Source: CAZFAP01 sp964516325 (GTDB lineage Bacteria; Auribacterota; JABMQX01). Taken from it: a stretch of DNA of 28,714 nt. Location: assembly GCA_964516325.1 (NCBI GenBank), contig CAZFAP010000045.1:1-28714 (forward strand), given 5' to 3'. Each line of letters opens with the position of its first letter. Position 1 is the first letter of the stretch. Under the pieces are notes generated by a model. It did no database searches. It saw only the letters and a list, made by a program, of their open reading frames with translations, and had not been told where the DNA came from. The position numbers and the translations under genes were made by a program. Shown piece after piece: positions 8,302 through 14,309 of the stretch.

Positions 8302-9501
8302 ATGAATCGTCGTGAAATGATGAGTAAGGTGGGGCTTGGGGCAGTTGGGACTGCAATCGGCCTGGGCGCTCTGACAACATCCCTACCTCCTGCGGCGGAG
8401 ACGACGGCCAAAGAGGAAAGCAAGGAAGTCGTTCTCTACGTTGGAACCTATACTTCCGGAAAGAGCGAGGGCATTTACGTCTATCGCCTGGACCTATGTT
8501 CCGGAGCACTGAGATTTGCTTCCGCTGCCCAAGGGGTGGTCAACCCCTCCTTTCTCGCCTTTGGTCCCGACAACCGCTTTCTCTACGCGGTTAACGAAGT
8601 CTCGAGGTTTGCGGATAAATCGGGCGGCGCCGTGACCGCGTTCCGCAGAGAGCCGAAAACAGGGGAATTGACCTATTTGAACCAGCAGGCGTCAGGTGGA
8701 GCCAGTCCATGTCACCTGAGCGTTGATAAGACCGGCAAGTTTGTGTTCGTGGCCAATTACACGGGGGGCAGTGTGGCAGTGCTTCCCATACAGAGCGACG
8801 GTCGGCTCGGAGAACTCACGGACCTCGTTCAACATCAAGGCTCCAGTGTTAACCCTCAACGTCAGGAACGCCCTCATCCGCATTCTGTGAACCTGGATTC
8901 AGCGAACCGCTATCTCTTTGTGCCGGACCTGGGACTCGATAAGGTCATGATTTACAGGGTGGATTTGACGCACGGAAAGCTGAATCCCAACGATGAGCCC
9001 TGGGCTCGGGTTACCGCCGGGGCGGGGCCGCGCCATTTCGCCTTCCACCCGAACGGAAGATTTGCCTACGGAATCAATGAGCTCAACTCGACATTGATGG
9101 CATTTGCCTACACTGAAAAGCAGGGTACGCTCAGCGAGATCGAAACCGTGTCCACTCTTCCGGAGGGCTTTCGAGGTGAAAATCATTGCGCTGACGTACA
9201 CGTGTCGCCGTCGGGGAAGTTCCTCTATGGTTCCAATCGGGGTCATGACAGTATTGTGATCTTCGCAATCGAGGAGAGTACCGGCAGACTCACCTACGTC
9301 GGTCATGAGCCGACACAGGGCAAAACGCCCCGAAACTTCGCCATTGATTCGACCGGGACCTTCTTGCTCTCCGCGAACCAAAGCTCCGACACCATCGTGA
9401 CGTTCCGAATCGTTCAACCGACAGGCAGACTCCTCCCGACCGGGCAGGTTGCCTCCGTTCCGACGCCTGTCTGTCTGAAGATGGTCCCTGCGTCCCAGTG
9501 A
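8302..9501 (+). CDS. Exported lactonase-family seven-bladed beta-propeller (6-phosphogluconolactonase/YkgB-like)
   Basis: The product has 399 residues. Residues 1-30 form a Tat-like signal with NRREMM before a small hydrophobic core. The rest is a complete lactonase/YVTN-type propeller: LYVGTYTSGKSEGIYVYRLD (blade 1), NPSFLAFGPDNRFLYAVNEV, PCHLSVDKTGKFVFVANYTG, RPHPHSVNLDSANRYLFVPD, GAGPRHFAFHPNGRFAYGIN, DVHVSPSGKFLYGSNRGHDS, and TPRNFAIDSTGTFLLSANQ. Family members hydrolyse sugar lactones such as 6-phosphogluconolactone or related cyclic esters. Export suggests a non-phosphorylated extracellular substrate here, which is inference. The length is normal and I see no damage. It lies just after the truncated propeller but has its own strong ribosome site. 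Confidence 0.92.
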   Translation: MNRREMMSKVGLGAVGTAIGLGALTTSLPPAAETTAKEESKEVVLYVGTYTSGKSEGIYVYRLDLCSGALRFASAAQGVVNPSFLAFGPDNRFLYAVNEVSRFADKSGGAVTAFRREPKTGELTYLNQQASGGASPCHLSVDKTGKFVFVANYTGGSVAVLPIQSDGRLGELTDLVQHQGSSVNPQRQERPHPHSVNLDSANRYLFVPDLGLDKVMIYRVDLTHGKLNPNDEPWARVTAGAGPRHFAFHPNGRFAYGINELNSTLMAFAYTEKQGTLSEIETVSTLPEGFRGENHCADVHVSPSGKFLYGSNRGHDSIVIFAIEESTGRLTYVGHEPTQGKTPRNFAIDSTGTFLLSANQSSDTIVTFRIVQPTGRLLPTGQVASVPTPVCLKMVPASQ

Positions 9502-9870
9502 GGGTCAGCGCCCCCGGTGTGTTGAAAAGAGGGAACGGCGGGGCACATCCTTGCCGCGGAAAGGGGTGTGGCCGTATCGTAGTGGCACGGAGCGGCTACC
9601 TTCGTTTCAGGCTTGGGTTCGCCTATTTCGCCCTTACAGGGCTTAAGGATGCTCCGTCCGCCCGGACCCAGGGCGAGCCGCCCCGGGCGGCAGCACAACG
9701 ATGAGCGAGAGTCCTGAAAGGACGGAATAACATAGCGCAGGGCAACGCGCTGGGGTACGATCGCCGCCTTGCGTCCCAGCCCTGAAGGGGCGCAATAATG
9801 CCCCCTGTATACAGCCACGCCGTAACCGCTCGGTTAGGGGGGACAACCCGACAAGAGTCCGACCCAGCGG
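9502..9870. other. Spacer with repeat-like sequence between the lactonase and the phoU stub
   Basis: No gene is recognised. The stretch contains two imperfect copies of an 18-base motif (9713-9730 and 9781-9798), a GC-rich inverted stretch near 9676-9692 (GAGCCGCCCCGGGCGGC), and then runs directly into the phoU remnant. The missing 5' part of phoU should lie here, so this is probably a rearranged junction. Confidence 0.5.
9713..9798 (+). repeat. Imperfect direct repeat CCTGAA-GG-G-AATAA, two copies
   Basis: CCTGAAAGGACGGAATAA (9713-9730) and CCTGAAGGGGCGCAATAA (9781-9798) match at 14 of 18 bases with a 68-base period. Motifs of this type recur in intergenic regions of several environmental phyla. 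No function is established here. Confidence 0.5.
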
Positions 9871-10164
9871 GGTGAGTCGGCGCTGGTCTGCAACGACTCA
9901 CTCCTCGCCCACCAGGTGTGCGCTGCCGACGACGAGGTTGACGCCATCAATCGGGAGATGTACGCACAGGTGCAGAGTGCGATTCGGCGAAATCCGGAGC
10001 AGTTGGAGTCGTTGATTCACCTGCTCTCCGCGTCTCGGCATCTCGAGCGGATTGCGGACCACACCACGAACATCGCGGAGGATGTGATTTACATGATCGA
10101 GGGGAAAATTGTGCGGCACCGGGCGGAAGACTATAAGTCGCAGCCTACCGGGCATTCAACGTAG
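9871..10164 (+). pseudogene. phoU: C-terminal remnant of the phosphate transport regulator PhoU
   Basis: About 97 codons before the TAG at 10162 encode the second half of PhoU: VCAADDEVDAINREMYAQVQ, then SLIHLLSASRHLERIADHTT and NIAEDVIYMIEGKIVRHR. The E/DxxxD and RHLERIxDHxxNIAED signatures are the metal-binding motifs of the second three-helix bundle. A whole PhoU has about 220 residues with two such bundles; the first is absent. Similarity begins around 9871, with no start codon context or ribosome site that would suit a full protein. PhoU normally adjusts PstSCAB transport and PhoR signalling; no pst or pho gene is nearby. I call it a truncated relic, though a short translated product from the GTG at 9916 cannot be excluded. 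Confidence 0.85.
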
Positions 10165-10173
10165 CGCGGGTCG

Positions 10174-10614
10174 TCATCGTGCACGGGCGAGTCTGTGCGA
10201 GCCATGACAGTCCGTGCAGACCACGCCTTGTTTCACAGCGCCGGATTCCACGAATCCCGGATTCCTCTCCAACCAGACCTCGACGAGCCGCTCCGGCGGA
10301 ATGTTCGGATGAGTTGCGTGGCAGGTCCGGCAAAAGGGATTGACCTGATCTCTCGAATAGACGGTATCGGGAGGCGTTGAGAAGGTTTCGTCGCCCATGT
10401 GCGCGAGGCTTTTCCCGTGGCAGCGTGAGCAGGGAATGCCCGCCGTGAGGTGAGCGACGGCTATTTCCTCGTCGGTGAACGGAATGTGGCACATGTAGCA
10501 GGGGTCGTTGGCGTCGGAAAGACTCGACACCGAAACGCTTGGCGTCCTGACTCGTGCACAGGAGACGACGAAAATAAGCTCCAGCACGGCGAGCGAGCGT
10601 CTTCTCAGACGCAT
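10174..10614 (-). CDS. Tetraheme c-type cytochrome lipoprotein
   Basis: The 146-residue product has four CXXCH heme sites: CYMCH (39-43), CSRCH (62-66), CRTCH (95-99) and CTDCH (133-137). Their spacing fits the paired-CXXCH cytochrome group. The N-terminus MRLRRRSLAVLELIFVVSC is a lipoprotein signal with lipobox VVSC, so Cys19 would be lipidated and the protein membrane-anchored outside the cytoplasm. It should carry electrons. The ATG at 10614 is chosen because AAAGGA at 10621-10626 lies six bases ahead of it; the ATG at 10620 would touch that site. The start overlaps the last codons of the aldo/keto reductase by ten bases, suggesting translational coupling and a joint role. The partner redox enzyme is inferred, not shown. 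Confidence 0.9.
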   Translation of the reverse strand: MRLRRRSLAVLELIFVVSCARVRTPSVSVSSLSDANDPCYMCHIPFTDEEIAVAHLTAGIPCSRCHGKSLAHMGDETFSTPPDTVYSRDQVNPFCRTCHATHPNIPPERLVEVWLERNPGFVESGAVKQGVVCTDCHGSHRLARAR

Positions 10615-11645
10615 TGCCATTCCTTTAGCCAGGCGTACTCCGGGGACAGGGTCGCGAAGAAACGTGTCTTCCACTTCTCGATTGTGTCGAGTTCCCAGGA
10701 TGTGAGCTTGTCCCGCCGCTCGTACGACGCCCGGACGTTGATCTCCAACTGCATGCGGCTGGCGACGCCCGGAATCGTCGAGGAAACGTCCTTATTTGCG
10801 AGAATCTTTCTGAGAAGGGTGACGGCATCCTTTTCCGGCGCTTCGTACGCCCAACCCCTCATCGCGCGGAAAATCAATCCGCCCCCGAAAGGCTTGGTCG
10901 CGATAATCCCGACGTCTTTCTCCTTTGCCAGAGAAACCAAGCTATCCCCGAGCTTCTCCCTCGTCAGGAAGAAGTAAGGGAACAGGATAACGGAGAAGGA
11001 CGGATAGCTGTTCAGGACATGGCGAATGTTGTTGGGATTGTGAACGGAGATTCCGAGCCAGCGAACCTTTCCCTGCTGCTTCGCCTTGTCGAAAACCTCG
11101 ACGACCTTCTCGAGAACTCGATTCTCCAGAAGGGCGGTCTGGTCTTCGGCATAGGCGGCGCCGACTGGACGCCAAATATCGAGCGTCTCGGTGCGATAAT
11201 TCCTGAGAGCGCCCTCGATGTTCTTCATCATCACGTCGGCGGTGACGTTCTCCGGCTCTGTGAGCTTGAAGGGCCAGCAGGCAAAACCGATGTACCACTT
11301 ATCGCGCATGCCACGGAGGGCTTGCCCGTACAACTCGCACTCGGAAACCATGTTGGTGTCGAGATAATTCAAGCCCATCTCAGCGGCGCGAGCCAAGACT
11401 TCCTCGCGGTCCTTGATGTCGGTGTTGCCATGGCCGCCGAGGCCGATTTCGGAAATCATGATGTTCGTTTTACCGAGCCGCCGGTAGCCCATGAGGGGGT
11501 TGTAATTGTGGCGGCGGTCAATACGTCCCGCCTCGGACGTGGCTGCTTCGGGCGACGGTGTTCCCACCGCGCCGGACACCAAGCCACCCAATGCAACAGA
11601 AGTGCGCCTTAGAAAATCGCGCCTGCTGATTCTATCTCGTTCCAT
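10605..11645 (-). CDS. Tat-exported aldo/keto reductase family protein
   Basis: The 346-residue product starts at ATG 11645, six bases after AAGGAT. Residues 1-40 carry a clear Tat signal (SRRDFLRR). From about 52 comes an AKR barrel: GYRRLGKTNIMISEIGLGG, GLNYLDTN with the expected Asp (~96), ELYGQALRG with the expected Tyr (~106), GKVRWLGISVHN (strand 5 region), and ATKPFGGG. The usual catalytic His of strand 4 (LDxxxxH) is not seen: the strand reads TLDIWRPVGAAY. The strand 3 Lys is also not in its normal setting (GFACWPFKL). It may therefore be a divergent oxidoreductase or may not use the standard NADPH tetrad. NADPH supply in the periplasm is also unlikely. The overlapping tetraheme cytochrome suggests electron transfer as the alternative. 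The AKR fold call is firm; the reaction is not. Confidence 0.85.
   Translation of the reverse strand: MERDRISRRDFLRRTSVALGGLVSGAVGTPSPEAATSEAGRIDRRHNYNPLMGYRRLGKTNIMISEIGLGGHGNTDIKDREEVLARAAEMGLNYLDTNMVSECELYGQALRGMRDKWYIGFACWPFKLTEPENVTADVMMKNIEGALRNYRTETLDIWRPVGAAYAEDQTALLENRVLEKVVEVFDKAKQQGKVRWLGISVHNPNNIRHVLNSYPSFSVILFPYFFLTREKLGDSLVSLAKEKDVGIIATKPFGGGLIFRAMRGWAYEAPEKDAVTLLRKILANKDVSSTIPGVASRMQLEINVRASYERRDKLTSWELDTIEKWKTRFFATLSPEYAWLKEWQCV
10621..10626 (-). promoter_or_regulatory. Ribosome site inside the reductase gene, decides the cytochrome start
   Basis: AAAGGA on the minus strand lies within the end of the aldo/keto reductase gene, six bases before the ATG at 10614. It rules against the ATG at 10620, which would leave no spacer. 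Confidence 0.6.
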
Positions 11646-11745
11646 CGTTGGATCCTTCCATTGGGGTTTGTTCATGCGTGGTGATAGCCTCCCGAACTGC
11701 TCTCCTGCACGGAGAGGTGCCATAGGCATCCTGCCCATGATTGTT

Positions 11746-11764
11746 CACGGGCGAGACGCCCGTG
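11746..11764. repeat. CACGGGCG-AGA-CGCCCGTG palindromic intergenic repeat
   Basis: A perfect eight-base stem with an AGA loop lies between the SMP-30 and reductase genes. The GGGCGAGACGCCCGTG type is a frequent dispersed palindrome in planctomycete-like genomes. It could stabilise or trim the polycistronic mRNA at this point, but that is a guess. Confidence 0.6.
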
Positions 11765-11836
11765 CCACGCTGCTGGCGCCATGCTTTTACGGCCGCCGAG
11801 AAGACTCCTCGCCCTGCCTGGCGAGAGGGGGATTTT

Positions 11837-12808
11837 TCACTTCTCGAGGGCGGCGGGGCCGACTTTGATTCCTGCGACCTTCAGCCTGACCCGGTAAAGA
11901 GAAGTCCTCGCCGTGACGAACAGCGTCTTGTTATCCTTGTCGCCGAAGCAGCAATTCGCGGGCCGCTCGGGGAGTTTAATCTCGCCGATCTTGTTGCCTT
12001 TGGGGTCGAATATAGCGACGCCGGTGCTCGTAACGTAGAGGTTGCCTTTCGTGTCCACTTTCATGCCGTCGGGTCCCGGGACTTTCACGAACTCCCTCCC
12101 GCTCGTCAACGTCCCGTCGGGCTGAACATCGAAGGCGCGGACATGCCCGCGAGCCGTGTCAGCCACATAAAGAACCTTCTCATCGGGAGAGAACGCCAGG
12201 CCGTTCGGACGCTCAAAATCCGCCGCGAGAAGCGTCAATTTGCCATCGGGCGATATGCGAAACACGCCGTTGAATCCGAGTTCCTTTTGGTCTTGCTGGA
12301 TGCCGTAGGGCGGATCGGTGAAGTAAATGCTGCCGTCGGACTTGATAGCGATATCGTTTGGGCTATTGAGCCGCTTACCTTCGTACTTGTCCACAACGGT
12401 TACGACTTTCCCGTCGGGCTCGGTGCGGGACACGCGACGGTTTCCGTGCTCGCAGGCGATGAGCCTCCTCTGGCGGTCGAACGTCAGGCCGTTGGAATTG
12501 CCGCTCGGCTGGCGGAACGTCTCGGTTTTGTCGGGGGCTGTCCACTTGACAATCCTGTTGGGGGGGATGTCGCTGAAAATCAGGAATCCTTCGGGGTGCC
12601 ATACGGGCCCTTCGGTGAACTGGAAACCGGATGCGACCTTTTCAGGGGCGCCAGCGACAATGGCGTCAAGCCCTTCCTCAGCAGTCATCTGTGAGGTCCC
12701 TCCTACTGCAATCAATAGGACCACCGAAAGCGAATAGCAGCCGAGCCTTTTTGCCGCGGTCAACCGCAGCTTCCTCAAGTGTGATGAACCTCTGCGACTC
12801 TTGCTCAT
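11837..12808 (-). CDS. Secreted SMP-30/gluconolactonase-like protein (paralogue 1)
   Basis: The 323-residue product has a long basic N-terminus and a hydrophobic stretch (about 25-40) consistent with a signal peptide. The six-bladed SMP-30 propeller follows. The three metal ligands of the family can be placed: Glu in FTEGPVWHPEG (about 66), Asn in RPNGLAFSPDE, and Asp in PGPDGMKVDTKGN. LNSPNDIAIKSDGSIYFTDP is also typical. Family members hydrolyse aldonolactones to aldonic acids using a divalent metal. The start at 12808 is fixed by a near-perfect anti-16S match six bases upstream. It lies downstream of a close paralogue (13036-14160) in the same direction and upstream of the reductase, which fits removal of a lactone made by sugar oxidation. 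That link is inference. Confidence 0.92.
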   Translation of the reverse strand: MSKSRRGSSHLRKLRLTAAKRLGCYSLSVVLLIAVGGTSQMTAEEGLDAIVAGAPEKVASGFQFTEGPVWHPEGFLIFSDIPPNRIVKWTAPDKTETFRQPSGNSNGLTFDRQRRLIACEHGNRRVSRTEPDGKVVTVVDKYEGKRLNSPNDIAIKSDGSIYFTDPPYGIQQDQKELGFNGVFRISPDGKLTLLAADFERPNGLAFSPDEKVLYVADTARGHVRAFDVQPDGTLTSGREFVKVPGPDGMKVDTKGNLYVTSTGVAIFDPKGNKIGEIKLPERPANCCFGDKDNKTLFVTARTSLYRVRLKVAGIKVGPAALEK

Positions 12809-12814
12809 TGCTCG

Positions 12815-12822
12815 TCACCTCC
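12815..12822 (-). promoter_or_regulatory. Strong ribosome binding site GGAGGTGA for the SMP-30 gene
   Basis: GGAGGTGA on the minus strand lies six bases before the ATG at 12808. It is an almost complete anti-16S match and the strongest such site seen in the window. It fixes the start of paralogue 1. Confidence 0.75.
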
Positions 12823-13035
12823 ATTCTCTCTTGAGCGATTGGAACCATTTGAATCTCCTGCGTCCTGAGACACAGGGGCGCTTCGCTCACACGAAAATCT
12901 CGTCGAGAAACTTGAGAAAAGCGAAGACAGAACCGCGATGACCGGGCGAGAACGCCCTCGGCGAACTGCGCGAATTCTGTCGCCACGAACAGGCTCGCCC
13001 CGCGCCACACAATGACCTGATGCCAAAACGTGTGC

Positions 13036-14160
13036 TCATTGCTTTTCGGTGACCTTGTAGTATCTGCTTCGGACATCGGGCGAAAAAAGGGGTCTCGACA
13101 GGTCCGTCCATCTGGTCACGGAGTCTGCCCCTGCGGGGACGCTGTCCGCAGCGGCCTCCCAGATTAACATATCGCTCGACCGATAAACCGAAAATGTTTT
13201 GCCGGGGAGGCTTCGCCAGGTCAGGACAAGGTTGTGCTTTGCGTCGGTACTCAGCTCGCTTTCGTTCAGCCTCACTCTGTAAAGAGAAGTCCTCGCGGTC
13301 ACGAATAGAGTCTTGTTGTCGGGGTCGCCGAAGCAGCAGTTGGAGGGCTGCTGCGGAAACGGGATCGTGCCGACGGTTTCTCCTGCGGGATTGAATATTC
13401 GGATACCGGCGGAACTGGCGACGTGGAGGTTGCCCTTAGCGTCAATCTTCATACCGTCGGGGCTTGGCACGTTGACGAAGACAGTGCTCCCCGACAAAGT
13501 CCCGTCGGGCTGGACATCGAACACGCGAATGTGCCCGCGAGAACTGTCCGCGATGTAGAGCTTGCTCTCGTCGGGGGAGAAGGCGAGGCCGTTGGGGCGG
13601 TCGAAATCGGTGGCCAGGACGGTCAGGTCGCCTTCAGGAGAGATGCGAAAGACACCGTTGAAAGGGAGCTCTTGCTGGCCGGGGCTGATTCCGTAAGGGG
13701 GATCGGTGAAGTAGATGCTGCCGTCGGATTTCAGGGTCAAATCGTTCGGGCTGTTGAGGCGCATGCCCTGGTATCTGTCGGCGAGGCTCACCACTTTTCC
13801 TCCTGCCTCCGTGCGGGAGACGCGGCGGCCGCTGTGCTCGCAGGCGACGAGCCTTCCCTGACTGTCAAAGGCGAGACCGTTGGAATTGGAGCTGGGCTGG
13901 CGGAACGTCTCGGTCACGTTCGGAGCGCTCCACTTGACGATTCGGTTGCCCTGCACGTCGCTGAAAAGGACGAAGCCTTCGGGATGCCAGACGGGACCTT
14001 CAGTGAACTGAAAGCCGGTGGCGATGAGTTCGGGCGTAGTCCAGGGAACGACAGCAGCAACGACGGCCCGGCAGTGGGTGCCCGCGGCGACTCCCAGTAC
14101 AAGGCAGAAAGCTCCATGCCGGATTGAAAGCATTATGCGAATTCTGAAGAGCGAGCGCAT
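13036..14160 (-). CDS. Secreted SMP-30/gluconolactonase-like protein with C-terminal beta domain (paralogue 2)
   Basis: The propeller part is very close to the neighbouring gene: GFQFTEGPVWHPEGFVLFSD, LNSPNDLTLKSDGSIYFTDP, RPNGLAFSPDESKLYIAD, and PSPDGMKIDAKGN hold the same Glu, Asn and Asp metal ligands. It differs in about 70 extra residues at the C-terminus (LTWRSLPGKTFSVYRSSDML then W and a closing RYYKV). This is a fibronectin-like module common on secreted proteins of planctomycetes and verrucomicrobia, perhaps for surface attachment. The N-terminus has a signal peptide. The start is uncertain: ATG 14160 (chosen, weak GAG site), TTG 14187 (GGAG nine bases ahead) or ATG 14133. Tandem duplication followed by a domain gain is the simplest history. 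Lactone hydrolysis is expected by family. Confidence 0.9.
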   Translation of the reverse strand: MRSLFRIRIMLSIRHGAFCLVLGVAAGTHCRAVVAAVVPWTTPELIATGFQFTEGPVWHPEGFVLFSDVQGNRIVKWSAPNVTETFRQPSSNSNGLAFDSQGRLVACEHSGRRVSRTEAGGKVVSLADRYQGMRLNSPNDLTLKSDGSIYFTDPPYGISPGQQELPFNGVFRISPEGDLTVLATDFDRPNGLAFSPDESKLYIADSSRGHIRVFDVQPDGTLSGSTVFVNVPSPDGMKIDAKGNLHVASSAGIRIFNPAGETVGTIPFPQQPSNCCFGDPDNKTLFVTARTSLYRVRLNESELSTDAKHNLVLTWRSLPGKTFSVYRSSDMLIWEAAADSVPAGADSVTRWTDLSRPLFSPDVRSRYYKVTEKQ

Positions 14161-14309
14161 TTTTCTCGATGAATCTCTCTTGTTCAAGGCTAAGGCTCCG
14201 GGTTGCTCGGTGCCTCAAGCTCTGATCGCCATTTCAAAGAAACACCTGCGCTGCGGCCCGTGGCCCAAGGCTGAAATTCTGTCTGTCTCTAAGCGGCAGA
14301 GGAGGCTCC

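Noticed and set aside
11808..11837. CTCGCC/GGCGAG hairpin followed by a T-run on the plus strand
   Set aside because: A terminator here would act on the plus strand, but the genes run on the minus strand, and six or more bases separate the stem from the T-run.
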